From the NCBI GenBank assembly GCA_000495415.1, contig AWGX01000258.1, positions 1-56,011 of the forward strand: a DNA stretch of 56,011 nucleotides, in the 5' to 3' direction. This stretch comes from Smithella sp. ME-1. GTDB taxonomy: Bacteria; Desulfobacterota; Syntrophia; Syntrophales; Smithellaceae. Below, piece after piece: positions 25,141 through 34,210 of the stretch. Every line of letters starts with the position of its first letter. Position 1 is the stretch's first letter. The notes under the pieces are model-generated. The model did not search any database, had not been told where the DNA came from, and saw only the letters and a list, made by a program, of their open reading frames with translations. The translations under genes were made by a program, and so were the position numbers.

Positions 25141-26157
25141 GTGAAGAATTCAATAAAATCTTTGATGTTTATTTTAATACTGTTATCAATGATTTTAAGT
25201 GCATGTAGCAATTCTGTATTAACACCTGCACCTCCTCAACAACCATCAAGTACAAGTGAACCTACAAAAGAAGAAATTATAGAACCAAATGCTTTACCAA
25301 CATTAATGGCAACCGAGACCACAGTTCCCGCAACTCCCACGTTGGAGCCTACAATAGTCCCAACTGAAGTTGGGGATCCCAATTTTCGAATTTTAGAAAA
25401 AGATCAATCAGAGCAGATTTTTATTCCTGCGGGCGAATTCATTATGGGCACACAAGATACAGATGCCCAACACACTTTGGATAATGGTGTAGCTTATCCA
25501 GAAGTACCCATGCATACAGTTTATTTAGATGGGTATTGGATTGATAAATACGAAGTGACCAATGGCCGCTATGCCTTGTGTGTAGCAGATGGAGCCTGTA
25601 CTGCTCCCTGGGTAAACTTCTCCAATACCCGCCAGGAATATTATGGCAATCCGGAGTTTGATAACTATCCAGTTATTATGGTTGATTGGTGGCAGTCAAA
25701 TGATTTTTGTGAGTGGGCTGGGGGGAGATTACCCACGGAAGCGGAATGGGAAAAAGCCGCACGAGGGACGGATGGTCGAAAATATCCATGGGGAAATGAC
25801 CCTTTAACTGAAGACAAGGCAAATTTTTGTGATGTAAATTGCACGAGAGAGCATGCAAATCCAGCTTTTGATGATGGATTTGCCGATACTGCTCCTGTGG
25901 GTAGTTATCCCAATGGTGCCAGCCCTTACGGTGTCATGGACATGGCTGGAAATGTTTGGGAGTGGACAGGTTCTATCCCAAAACCATACCCTTATGATCC
26001 AGATGATGGCCGTGAGGAAAATGATGGATATCTGTATGTGTGGCGTGGTGGTCCCTGGAGCAATGGAACATGGTGGATACGATCCACTTTGCGATATAAA
26101 TCTGTTCCCAAATATTGGTACGAAAATCTAGGATTCCGCTGTGCTTCGACGGATTAA
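25141..26157 (+). CDS. SUMF1/FGE-fold lipoprotein
   Basis: The 338-residue protein starts at a GTG with GGAG seven bases ahead. It has a lipoprotein signal with lipobox LSAC (Cys22), a Pro/Thr-rich linker to about residue 80, and a formylglycine-generating-enzyme-type domain: IPAGEFIMGTQD, VYLDGYWIDKYEVTNGRYALCV, GGRLPTEAEWEKAARGTDGRKYPWG, YGVMDMAGNVWEWTG and LGFRCAS. In true FGE, two Cys near the C-terminus hold copper; here that stretch is GTWWIRSTLRYKS without Cys. It is therefore probably a binding or structural member of the family rather than a sulfatase activator. Confidence 0.85.
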   Translation: MKNSIKSLMFILILLSMILSACSNSVLTPAPPQQPSSTSEPTKEEIIEPNALPTLMATETTVPATPTLEPTIVPTEVGDPNFRILEKDQSEQIFIPAGEFIMGTQDTDAQHTLDNGVAYPEVPMHTVYLDGYWIDKYEVTNGRYALCVADGACTAPWVNFSNTRQEYYGNPEFDNYPVIMVDWWQSNDFCEWAGGRLPTEAEWEKAARGTDGRKYPWGNDPLTEDKANFCDVNCTREHANPAFDDGFADTAPVGSYPNGASPYGVMDMAGNVWEWTGSIPKPYPYDPDDGREENDGYLYVWRGGPWSNGTWWIRSTLRYKSVPKYWYENLGFRCASTD

Positions 26158-26182
26158 CTAAAACTAAAATTATTGAGACCCA

Positions 26183-26205
26183 ACACAAAAGGATGTGTCT
26201 TTTTT
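26183..26205 (+). terminator. Weak intrinsic terminator
   Basis: ACACA (26183-26187) pairs with TGTGT (26194-26198) around a six-base loop and is followed by a T-run. It lies about 25 bases after the stop of the SUMF1-type gene. The stem is short. Confidence 0.5.
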
Positions 26206-26353
26206 AGGCTATTCATTGAAATCAATTGATCTAAATCAAAGAAAATGTAATACAATTGAGACAGGATCATTCTACAATAACACCTACCCTTGTCAATAAT
26301 TGACACTCATTTTGGTACAAATTTTTAATAATTAAATTCATTGAAAGGTGGCT

Positions 26354-26833
26354 ATGTCTGAATTTTCACGTTATGAAATTTACATGTTGCTTAATCAGGA
26401 AAAACCTTTGTGGTTAAGTTATATAGATTTAAGTGGTGCTGATTTGAGGGGAGTAAACTTATCATTATCCACATTATCAAATGCTAATTTTAGTGGTGCT
26501 GATTTACGAGGGGCGAATTTATCCGAATCTAAATTGAGTGGCTGTAATTTTGAAAATGCCAATCTTATCGGTGCGGACTTAAGAAAAGCCACTCTTCGAG
26601 GAGCGAATTTGCGAGGTGTAGATTTTCGTGAGGCAAATTTGGCAGAAGCAGACCTGATGGAAGCTGATTTATCAGGCTCAAATTTGATAGACGCAAATCT
26701 AGGTGGCGTCGATCTAACCAATGCCAATCTCACAGATGCAGATTTAACCGGTTCCAATGTTCCAGACTATAAGATCCTACGGGCGAAATCATTGTATGGC
26801 ACGATCATGCCCGATGGAACAACACACAGTTGA
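26354..26833 (+). CDS. Pentapeptide-repeat protein
   Basis: The 159-residue protein is made almost entirely of A(D/N)LxX pentapeptide repeats from about residue 22 to 140 (for example GADLRGVNLS, GADLRGANLS, NANLIGADLR, EADLMEADLS), predicting a right-handed quadrilateral beta-helix. No signal peptide is present. Some members mimic DNA and protect gyrase, but most have no known role, and nothing here suggests a target. The ATG at 26354 follows GAAAGGTGG; a GTG two codons upstream would use part of that site. Confidence 0.93.
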   Translation: MSEFSRYEIYMLLNQEKPLWLSYIDLSGADLRGVNLSLSTLSNANFSGADLRGANLSESKLSGCNFENANLIGADLRKATLRGANLRGVDFREANLAEADLMEADLSGSNLIDANLGGVDLTNANLTDADLTGSNVPDYKILRAKSLYGTIMPDGTTHS

Positions 26834-26922
26834 ACTTTTAAATTCGTCGTTTTTCATATTTTAAAGAGAGAAATACTTGAAAATATGGATGTTTGTCAAA
26901 TGTAACTTAACACTCTTTTTCC

Positions 26923-26928
26923 TATAAT
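26923..26928 (+). promoter_or_regulatory. -10 element upstream of serC
   Basis: A perfect TATAAT lies 45 bases before the serC start. The only TTGTCA is 24 bases further upstream, too far for a standard -35, so only the -10 is called. Confidence 0.4.
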
Positions 26929-26972
26929 GTGCATATCTAGGAAAACGAAATTCACAAAAAAAGGAATTCAAA

Positions 26973-28043
26973 ATGAAAAAACATAATTTTAATCCAGGTC
27001 CGTCCATCTTACCTCAAATAGCCATTGAAAAAACAGCCGAAGCTGTTATGAATTTCGCCGGAACCGGCTTATCTCTGTTGGAAGTTTCCCATCGCAGTAA
27101 AGAAGTTGATGCCATCAATGAAGAAGCAATGGCATTATTTAAGGAACTGCTTGATATTCCAGAAGGATATAAAGTCTTATTCCTGGGTGGTGGGGCCAGT
27201 ACACAATTCTTTACGGTACCTTACAACCTCCTTGAGACAAAGGCTGCCTATCTGGTTACTGGTAGCTGGGCAAAAAAGGCAACCAAAGAAGCGAAATTAT
27301 TCGGTGAAGTTGTTGTTTTAGGTTCCTCGGAAGATAAGAATTTTACTTACATACCTCGTGGATACAGTATTCCGACAGATGTTGATTATTTCCACATCAC
27401 CACTAATAACACCATTTATGGTACTGAAATCAAAGAAGATCTGGTTTCACCCGTTCCATTAATTGCAGACATGTCTTCAGACATTTTCAGTCGCCCCATG
27501 GATGTTTCCAAATACGGATTAATCTATGGTGGCGCCCAAAAGAACCTGGCTCCTGCTGGTCTGACATTTGTCATTGTAAAAGAAGAATTGTTGGGGAAAG
27601 TTAGCCGTCCTATACCGACGATGGTTGATTATCGAACTCACATCAAAAGTAGCTCGATGTTTAATACCCCTCCTGTTTTTGCTATCTTTACAGCATTACA
27701 GACTTTGAAATGGTTGAAGGATCTTGGTGGTTTGAAGGCCATCGAGAAAATTAATCAAGAAAAAGCCAAAATGCTCTATGATGAAATTGATCGCAATAAA
27801 CTTTTTGTTGCCACTGTGGCAGATGAAAAAGACAGATCTCTTATGAATGTCTGTTTTGTGATGAAACCAGACTATAAAGATCTTGAAAAAGAGTTCCAGG
27901 CATTCTCTGGAGAAAGAGGTATGGTTGGCATCAAAGGTCATCGCGATGTAGGTGGTTTCCGCGCTTCGTTGTACAACGCCATGCCCGTTGAAAGTGTTCA
28001 GGCATTGGTGTATTGCATGCAGGAATTTGAAAAGTTACACTAA
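26973..28043 (+). CDS. serC: Phosphoserine aminotransferase SerC
   Basis: SerC converts 3-phosphohydroxypyruvate to phosphoserine with glutamate and PLP. The 356-residue fold-type I protein begins with [10 protein letters not shown], has [35 protein letters not shown], the PLP-lysine motif [14 protein letters not shown] (Lys at about 190), and [12 protein letters not shown] with phosphate-binding residues. The C-terminal [20 protein letters not shown] is diagnostic. An AAAAGGA site precedes the ATG. It is followed 23 bases later by serA, giving two consecutive steps of serine synthesis in one operon. Confidence 0.96.
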   Translation: MKKHNFNPGPSILPQIAIEKTAEAVMNFAGTGLSLLEVSHRSKEVDAINEEAMALFKELLDIPEGYKVLFLGGGASTQFFTVPYNLLETKAAYLVTGSWAKKATKEAKLFGEVVVLGSSEDKNFTYIPRGYSIPTDVDYFHITTNNTIYGTEIKEDLVSPVPLIADMSSDIFSRPMDVSKYGLIYGGAQKNLAPAGLTFVIVKEELLGKVSRPIPTMVDYRTHIKSSSMFNTPPVFAIFTALQTLKWLKDLGGLKAIEKINQEKAKMLYDEIDRNKLFVATVADEKDRSLMNVCFVMKPDYKDLEKEFQAFSGERGMVGIKGHRDVGGFRASLYNAMPVESVQALVYCMQEFEKLH

Positions 28044-28066
28044 TTAATATAAATGACAGGATGGGT

Positions 28067-28993
28067 ATGATGAAGAAAGTATTATTAGCCACTGAAAAAC
28101 CTTTTGCAGTTGAAGCAGTAGTACAGATTAAGGAAATCGCTGAAAAGGCTGGGTACGAAATTGCCTTATTAGAAAAATATACTGATAAATCTGATTTTTT
28201 AAACGCAGTTGCAGATGCAGATGCAATGATCATACGTAGTGACATTGTGGATGCGGAAGTTCTGGATGCTGCTAAACAGTTAAAAATTGTGGTTCGCGCT
28301 GGTGCTGGCTATGACAATATCGATCTGGCTGCTGCAACTGCCCATGGTGTTGTCGCGATGAACACCCCCGGACAAAACTCCAATGCAGTTGCCGAGTTAG
28401 CCATTGGGATGATGGTTTTTCAGGCACGCAAACAATTCAGTGGAAAATCGGGTTCGGAATTAAAAGGAAAATCCCTTGGGTTGCATGCATATGGAAATGT
28501 GGGAAAATGTGTCGCATCCATTGCAAAAGGGTTTGGTATGGAAATCTATGCCTTCGATCCTTACATTGCAAGAGAGATCATTGAAGCGGATGGGGTACAT
28601 TGGGTAGGAACTGTTGAAGAGTTGTATGAGAAATCACATTACGTGTCATTACATATTCCTGCCAACGCAGAAACCAAAAACTCCATCAATTACTCACTCC
28701 TTTCCCGTATGCCCAAACCTGCTACATTGGTCAACACTGCCCGTAAAGAAGTTGTTAACGAAGAAGATTTACTCAAGGTTTTTGTTGATCGACCAGATTT
28801 TTCCTACGTTTCAGATATTGAACCAGCCTGTGCAGCAGAGATAAAAGAAAAATTCACCGGACGCTTCTTTTTTACCCCTAAGAAGATGGGCGCACAAACC
28901 GAAGAAGCTAATGTAAATGCTGGATTGGCTGCTATCCACCAGATAATTGATTTCTTTGAAAAAGGTGATGTGAGATTCCAGGTAAATAAATAG
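28067..28993 (+). CDS. serA: D-3-phosphoglycerate dehydrogenase (short, Lys type)
   Basis: The protein oxidises 3-phosphoglycerate to 3-phosphohydroxypyruvate, the substrate of SerC. It has 308 residues from the chosen ATG and no C-terminal ACT regulatory domain. Visible are RAGAGYDNIDLAAATAHGV, the NAD loop GLHAYGNVGKCVASIAKGFGM, the catalytic Arg in LVNTARKEVVNEEDL, and the end FFTPKKMGAQTEEANVNAG. The latter has Lys where the catalytic His (TPHxGxST) normally lies, as reported for Entamoeba/Bacteroides-type enzymes. Three in-frame ATGs lie close together; the second (28067) is best placed behind ACAGG. Missing the ACT domain suggests no serine feedback. Confidence 0.9.
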   Translation: MMKKVLLATEKPFAVEAVVQIKEIAEKAGYEIALLEKYTDKSDFLNAVADADAMIIRSDIVDAEVLDAAKQLKIVVRAGAGYDNIDLAAATAHGVVAMNTPGQNSNAVAELAIGMMVFQARKQFSGKSGSELKGKSLGLHAYGNVGKCVASIAKGFGMEIYAFDPYIAREIIEADGVHWVGTVEELYEKSHYVSLHIPANAETKNSINYSLLSRMPKPATLVNTARKEVVNEEDLLKVFVDRPDFSYVSDIEPACAAEIKEKFTGRFFFTPKKMGAQTEEANVNAGLAAIHQIIDFFEKGDVRFQVNK

Positions 28994-29016
28994 GAAGTTT
29001 AAATATTTACGTTTTG

Positions 29017-29046
29017 AAAACCGGTGATAAAACCGGTTTTCATGTT
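29017..29046 (+). terminator. Terminator of the serC-serA operon
   Basis: AAAACCGG (29017-29024) and CCGGTTTT (29033-29040) form an eight-pair stem with an eight-base loop, 24 bases after the serA stop. Confidence 0.75.
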
Positions 29047-29126
29047 TAACAGGTTATGCTATTTTTTGATCTTTGTAGAAATTTTCTTTATATTGGTAAA
29101 TATGAGTGGTAATAAAGGAAAATGGT

Positions 29127-29666
29127 ATGAATGAGAAATTTAGGAAAATTGTGCTAGGTGGTGGATGTTTTTGGTGTCTGGATCCTATCTATAAAAATCT
29201 AACCGGAGTCGAAGATGTGGTTGTTGGATATGCAGGCGGAGGTGTACCATCACCGACTTATGAGCAAGTTTGTACTGGCCGAACCGGTCATGCGGAAGTT
29301 GTTGAAGTTACCTATGATCCTGAAATGATTTCGTTGAATGGGTTACTGAATGTATTTTTTCAGGTGCATGATCCAACGACCCTAAACCGCCAGGGTGCTG
29401 ACGTGGGTACTCAATATCGCTCGATCATCCTGGTGAAGGATGAAGCTGAAAAAGAGCAAGTTGAAGAAATTGTTGAAAAAATTGACCAATCTGACTTGTG
29501 GAGAAGTAAGATCGTTACTCAAATTGAAATCCTTTCAGAGTTCTATCCCGCTGAAGATTATCACCAGGACTACTATGAAAAGAATCCCTGGGCTGGATAT
29601 TGTCAGGTGGTGATCAATCCGAAATTAAAGAAGTTTAAGCAGAAATTTGCCAGTCAATTGAAGTAG
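29127..29666 (+). CDS. msrA: Peptide methionine sulfoxide reductase MsrA
   Basis: MsrA reduces methionine-S-sulfoxide in proteins and protects against oxidative damage. The 179-residue protein has the active-site motif GGGCFWCLDPIYKNLTGV (catalytic Cys in GCFWC), the conserved YAGGGVPSPTYEQVCTGRTGHAEVVEV, and HDPTTLNRQGADVGTQYRS, followed by YPAEDYHQDYYEKNP. The ATG at 29127 follows AAAGGA; a GTG 21 bases upstream is in frame but lacks a site. No MsrB domain is fused. Confidence 0.96.
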   Translation: MNEKFRKIVLGGGCFWCLDPIYKNLTGVEDVVVGYAGGGVPSPTYEQVCTGRTGHAEVVEVTYDPEMISLNGLLNVFFQVHDPTTLNRQGADVGTQYRSIILVKDEAEKEQVEEIVEKIDQSDLWRSKIVTQIEILSEFYPAEDYHQDYYEKNPWAGYCQVVINPKLKKFKQKFASQLK

Positions 29667-29839
29667 TAATAAAAATCTAGACGAAGATAATCCACTCTGT
29701 TTTGAAAATATTCCGGTATGAAATAGTCTGATTTTTCATTCAGGTTACTCTTTTTTAATAAATCATCAATGAGAATTTCCAAACCTCTCAATGTTATAAT
29801 GGCGATTATTAATTTCACGTGGAGATTCCAGGAATTTAC

Positions 29840-30733
29840 ATGCAGAACCTCAACTTTCAAAATCAAGAATGTTTTGTGATTGAGAATGAAAAAATTCAAC
29901 TCATTGTTTCTCGTTCTATTGGTCCTAGAATAGTAGGATTAATTTTACGAGGGAAAAAGAACCTTTTGGCAGAATTACCTGATTTCACAATGCAAGTGCC
30001 GAATGGAAAACCATACCATTTTTACGGTGGTCATCGATTATGGATGGCACCGGAGCATATGCCTCTGACCTATGAATATGATGATCAACCGGTAAAGATT
30101 TTTGCTGATGGTGATACCATTTTGATCAAGAAAGATACAGAAAAGAATTCCGGGATTGAGAAAACAATTCGCATAAAACTGGATCCTGATGCAGCAATTG
30201 TTTCAGTGGAACATACACTTAATAATTGTGGCAACAGGCCTCTGGAATGCGCACCCTGGGCGATTACTCAATTTCGAACCGGTGGTATGGCGATCTTACC
30301 CCAAAACAGAATGGATACAGGGTTTCTCCCTAATCGATCGTTAGTGATTTGGCCTTATACGGATATAAATGATCCAAATGTGACTTTGGGAAATGAATTT
30401 ATAATCCTGAACGCAAAAGTTGCTTCACCATTTAAAGTCGGTTTTCCCAATCGCAGAGGTTGGTTGGCTTATTGGTTGGATGGTTGTTTGTTTGTTAAAC
30501 GCACTTCATTTCTTGAGGGATCTGATTATTACGACATGGGTAGTTCAAGTGAATGTTATTGTAATGACCAGTTTCTGGAACTGGAGACATTAGGGCCAAA
30601 AACAATTTTAGAACCTGGAGTGTCCGTGACACATTTGGAAACATGGTCGTTGTTTGAGAATGTTGCCAGGCCTGAAAATGAAACTGATGCCAGAAGTATT
30701 GTGGATTGTTTTGGAATAGAGGATGAGGCTTAA
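29840..30733 (+). CDS. Aldose-1-epimerase-like protein
   Basis: The 297-residue cytosolic protein looks like a beta-sandwich of the galactose mutarotase type: IVSRSIGPRIVGLILRGKKNLLAELP at the N-terminus, GGHRLWMAPEH, then VSVEHTLNNCGNRPLECAPWAITQF, and LETLGPKTILEPGVSVTHLETW near the C-terminus. It resembles the DUF4380-type group of this superfamily, without a fixed substrate. An AGGA site seven bases ahead supports the ATG at 29840 over a GTG 21 bases upstream. It stands alone, converging with comM. Confidence 0.65.
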   Translation: MQNLNFQNQECFVIENEKIQLIVSRSIGPRIVGLILRGKKNLLAELPDFTMQVPNGKPYHFYGGHRLWMAPEHMPLTYEYDDQPVKIFADGDTILIKKDTEKNSGIEKTIRIKLDPDAAIVSVEHTLNNCGNRPLECAPWAITQFRTGGMAILPQNRMDTGFLPNRSLVIWPYTDINDPNVTLGNEFIILNAKVASPFKVGFPNRRGWLAYWLDGCLFVKRTSFLEGSDYYDMGSSSECYCNDQFLELETLGPKTILEPGVSVTHLETWSLFENVARPENETDARSIVDCFGIEDEA

Positions 30734-30745
30734 GTTTTTAAGCGA

Positions 30746-32311
30746 TCATCCCTGATTATCAAGCATTATCTTTGGGCGGTATTGCAGTGCTTCTGCCAGG
30801 TGGTTGGGGGCGATAGGTTCACTGCCTGCCAGGTCTGCGATGGTGCGGGCAATTTTGAGTACGCGATGAAATGCACGCGCGGAGAGCTGTAACTGGCGCA
30901 TAGCGGCGCGCATGAGGGTTTCGCCAGCTTCATCGAGATGACAGAATTTGCGGATTTCTCCCACTCCCATATCGGCATTGGATGTCATCAGGAGTGATTT
31001 TTGGTTTTCTTCGGGATTGCTTCCGTTATGAGAAAAGCGTTGGATCTGACGTTGCCGGGCGGTTTCCACTCTCTCACGAATGATGGTTGAGGATTCACCC
31101 AGGCGTTGATTGGTTAACTTGTCATACTCCACGCGAGGCACTTCCACATGAATGTCAAAGCGATCCAGCATAGGACCGGAGATTCTTTTCTGATATTTTT
31201 GCACCATACCCAATGCGCAGGTACAAGGCTTGACCGGATCGCCATAAAATCCACACGGGCATGGATTCATGGCCCCGATGAGCTGAAAATTGGCTGGGAA
31301 GGTAAGGGACCCCTGTGCGCGGCTGATGGTAACGACTTTATCCTCCATCGGTTGGCGCATAACCTCCAAAACCCGGGATCCAAACTCCGGTAATTCATCC
31401 AGGAAGAGAACACCACGATGTGCCAGAGAAATCTCGCCGGGATGAGGCCAGTTGCCACCGCCCACCAGACCAGCATGGCTGATGGTGTGATGGGGTGATC
31501 TGAATGGTCGATTGCGCATGAGAGGGATATCCGAGGGTAATTGGTCTGCCACAGAATAGATGCGAGTGACATCCAGGGCTTCGTCAATGGTCATGGTGGG
31601 CATGATGGAAGGAAGAGCTCGTGCCATGAGGGTTTTTCCGGAACCGGGTGGCCCGACCATCAACACATTGTGCCCTCCCGCGGCGGCCACCTCCAAAGCG
31701 CGTTTGACATGTTCCTGACCTTTGATTTCCTGGAAATCAGTCTGGTATTGCAGAATGGCTTCATCTAATGAGAATGATGGCTTGGGGATCTCAATTTCAA
31801 TTTCCCCCCGCAACCAATCGGCTAATTGCCGTAAAGATTCGACAGCAATGATCTCCAGATCCGGTATCAGGGCAGCTTCTTCAGCATCGACTTTGGGAAC
31901 GATCAAACGCTGAAAGCCCTCCTCACGGGCTAAGGCAGCCATGGGAAGCACCCCGCGCACATGGCGTAATGTGCCATCCAGCGAGAGTTCACCAACCACC
32001 AGACTTTTTTGAAGTTTAACGGGGTTAATCTGTTGGCTGGCAGCCAGAACACCTACCGCAATGGGTAAATCATAAGCCGGTCCTTCTTTGCGAACATCTG
32101 CCGGAGCCAGGTTGATGGTGACTCGTTTGCGTGGAAATGTGAAGCCACTGTTCTTAATAGCTGATTGAACGCGTTCACGACTCTCCTGAACCGCTGCGTC
32201 GGGTAGACCTACAATCAACACTTTGGATTGTCCGTTGCTTGAGTCTACTTCTACTTCGATGATGACGCCTTCTAATCCGATGACGCCACAAGAAAAAACA
32301 CGTGCAAGCAT
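30746..32311 (-). CDS. comM: YifB/ComM-family magnesium-chelatase-like ATPase
   Basis: ComM-type proteins are AAA+ ring helicases; in naturally competent bacteria they promote branch migration during uptake of foreign DNA. The 521-residue protein has the N-terminal Lon-protease-like domain (about 1-170, with VRGVLPMAALAREEG), Walker A GPPGSGKTLMARALP, Walker B HRGVLFLDELPEF, the PCPCGFYGD...CTC zinc-like motif, and the C-terminal Mg_chelatase_C helix domain (LSARAFHRVLKIARTIADL). No adjacent competence genes are seen. Confidence 0.94.
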   Translation of the reverse strand: MLARVFSCGVIGLEGVIIEVEVDSSNGQSKVLIVGLPDAAVQESRERVQSAIKNSGFTFPRKRVTINLAPADVRKEGPAYDLPIAVGVLAASQQINPVKLQKSLVVGELSLDGTLRHVRGVLPMAALAREEGFQRLIVPKVDAEEAALIPDLEIIAVESLRQLADWLRGEIEIEIPKPSFSLDEAILQYQTDFQEIKGQEHVKRALEVAAAGGHNVLMVGPPGSGKTLMARALPSIMPTMTIDEALDVTRIYSVADQLPSDIPLMRNRPFRSPHHTISHAGLVGGGNWPHPGEISLAHRGVLFLDELPEFGSRVLEVMRQPMEDKVVTISRAQGSLTFPANFQLIGAMNPCPCGFYGDPVKPCTCALGMVQKYQKRISGPMLDRFDIHVEVPRVEYDKLTNQRLGESSTIIRERVETARQRQIQRFSHNGSNPEENQKSLLMTSNADMGVGEIRKFCHLDEAGETLMRAAMRQLQLSARAFHRVLKIARTIADLAGSEPIAPNHLAEALQYRPKIMLDNQG

Positions 32312-32364
32312 TCGATTAGTTTAGGAGAAGGTTGAAATTCTGTCAAATCAAAATGGGAAGAAAT

Positions 32365-33309
32365 TTATGATTCTCCCTTTAAAATTTTCTCGATTTCTTC
32401 CAATTCTTTTTGTGTTAATTCCCAATCAGCAGCGACAGCATTCTGATTGACATGATCCAAAGTGGTGGCACCTGAAATTACGGACGCCACCTGAGGTTGT
32501 GACACTAACCAGGCGATTGCCAGTTCATTCATCTCGTGATTGTGATTCTTTGCAAACGTAATTAATTTCTCCAGAATATCATAATTCTTATCGGTCATAT
32601 ATTTTTGAACATATTCATTGCTTTCACCACGAGATCCGACTGGCGCAGGTTTTCCCCTCTGGTATTTACCGGTCAGAAAGCCACCTGCTAGAGGAAAATA
32701 TGGGATTAATGCTAAGTTTTCAGCCTTACAGAAGGGGATTACTTCCTTTTCCAGATCCCTCTCAAACATGTGATAATGGGATTGGATCGCTGCAAATTCA
32801 TTCCAGCCTTTGAACTCAGCCAGTAAATTCGATTTTGCCAATTGCCAGGCTGCGAAATTGGATGCACCCAGATAGCGAACTTTACCTTGCTGGATCAAGC
32901 CATCCAAAGTACTAAGTGTTTCTTCAATGGGTGTATCCGCATCCCAGCGATGCACATAATAAAGGTCAATATGATCACTTTGGAGTCGTTTTAAGCTGGC
33001 TTCCACGGCATTAAAGATATGGTATCTGGAGGCACCGCGATTATTGATTCCTACTCCGGTCGGATGGTAAAATTTCGTGGCAAGAAAGAAGCGATCCCAT
33101 TTGCCTTTGAGCGCGTTTCCTAACACAATTTCAGAATTTCCATTCTGGTATGCATCGGCCGTGTCTAAATGATTAATCCCTAAATCCAGGGCATAATCAA
33201 TAATTTTATTAACTTCTGATTGAGGTGTTTTATCTGATCCAAAACGGTTGGTGCCTATTCCAACGACCGAAACTTTAACGCCAGTATTTCCCAGATTGTG
33301 ATATTTCAA
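32365..33309 (-). CDS. Aldo/keto reductase
   Basis: The 314-residue protein is a NADPH-dependent AKR of the YajO/Tas-like group: MKYHNLGNTGVKVSVVGIGTNRFG, the Asp-Tyr catalytic region LDTADAYQNGNSE, the Lys in FLATKFYHP, the His in YYVHRWD, and GASNFAAWQL. The substrate cannot be told; broad carbonyl reduction is likely. Convergent or tandem partners offer no clue: proC lies just upstream on the same strand (21-base gap), so the two may be co-transcribed. Confidence 0.9.
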   Translation of the reverse strand: MKYHNLGNTGVKVSVVGIGTNRFGSDKTPQSEVNKIIDYALDLGINHLDTADAYQNGNSEIVLGNALKGKWDRFFLATKFYHPTGVGINNRGASRYHIFNAVEASLKRLQSDHIDLYYVHRWDADTPIEETLSTLDGLIQQGKVRYLGASNFAAWQLAKSNLLAEFKGWNEFAAIQSHYHMFERDLEKEVIPFCKAENLALIPYFPLAGGFLTGKYQRGKPAPVGSRGESNEYVQKYMTDKNYDILEKLITFAKNHNHEMNELAIAWLVSQPQVASVISGATTLDHVNQNAVAADWELTQKELEEIEKILKGES

Positions 33310-33330
33310 TGTTAACTCCTTGTTTGTAAA

Positions 33331-34194
33331 TTAATCAATTTTCCCATTATCATTATTTTTTTCGGGATGTTGATCTAATTTCCCTTGGCCCAATTGCTGT
33401 GAGCGTTCATAGGCAGCCCAGATGGCACGCGAAACGGCTGTTCTAAAGCCGGATTTCTCAAGGTAATATAAAGCCGCAGCAGATGTACCACCGGGGGAGG
33501 TGACTTTGTTTCTGAGATCCGCAACGTGAACCGATTGACTTTCGTAATAATCTACCGATCCTCGAATGGTTTCGATCACCAATCGTTCCGCCACGTAACG
33601 TGAAAATCCCAGGTGAACAGCAGCGTCCATGAAGGCTTCCATGAATAAGTAGACATACATGGGACCGGTCCCGGAGACAGCGGTGGCCATATCCAGATAA
33701 TATTCCTCATCCACCTGAACATCTTCACCCAGGGCTTGCAGCATCATGCGGGCTTTTTCCAATTGATGGTCAGATACGCTAGCCGGAGCAAACCAAACAG
33801 TTATGCCTTTACCAATCTGGCCAGGTGTATTAGGCATGGTGCGTACAACTGTGTTATGAGCCAGACCTTTAGAAATTTTTTCAATCGAAGCGCCAGCAAT
33901 TATGCTTATTACCACTGCTTTTGCAGGAATATGGCCAGCCAATTCAGCCAGGATTTTTTCCAGGCGTTGCGGTTTGACTGCCAGAACCACCACATCTGCG
34001 TTTTCAATCACCTCCAAATTTTGAGAAGAAGTTGTTATTCCATATCTGGTTTTCAACTCTTCACAACGTTCCGATCGCGGTTCTGATGCGTGAATATTAT
34101 CCGGGGAGGTCAAATTCTGACGTAATAAGCCACCGATAATTGCTTCTCCCATAGCTCCAGCGCCAATAATTGCAAATTTTGTTTGAGTACTCAT
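33331..34194 (-). CDS. proC: Pyrroline-5-carboxylate reductase ProC
   Basis: ProC performs the last step of proline synthesis, reducing P5C with NAD(P)H. The 287-residue protein starts STQTKFAIIGAGAMGEAIIGGLL (Rossmann), followed by VVLAVKPQRL, VRTMPNTPGQIGKGITVW, and the signature DMATAVSGTGPMYVYLFMEAFMDAAVHLGFSR and NKVTSPGGTSAAALYYLE. The ATG at 34194 is preferred because AAGGA precedes it; the frame is open further upstream but overlaps the methyltransferase gene. It follows that gene by 16 bases. Confidence 0.96.
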   Translation of the reverse strand: MSTQTKFAIIGAGAMGEAIIGGLLRQNLTSPDNIHASEPRSERCEELKTRYGITTSSQNLEVIENADVVVLAVKPQRLEKILAELAGHIPAKAVVISIIAGASIEKISKGLAHNTVVRTMPNTPGQIGKGITVWFAPASVSDHQLEKARMMLQALGEDVQVDEEYYLDMATAVSGTGPMYVYLFMEAFMDAAVHLGFSRYVAERLVIETIRGSVDYYESQSVHVADLRNKVTSPGGTSAAALYYLEKSGFRTAVSRAIWAAYERSQQLGQGKLDQHPEKNNDNGKID

Positions 34195-34210
34195 GAAGTG
34201 ATTCCTTTGA

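Noticed and set aside
26419..26757. Repetitive open frame on the minus strand within the pentapeptide-repeat gene
   Set aside because: Its periodicity reflects the A(D/N)LxX repeats read on the other strand; no start signals.
30728..30743. GCTTAA/TTAAGC inverted repeat between the epimerase-like gene and comM
   Set aside because: Short AT-rich stem with no following T-run; it may be a weak convergent terminator, but the support is too thin to call.
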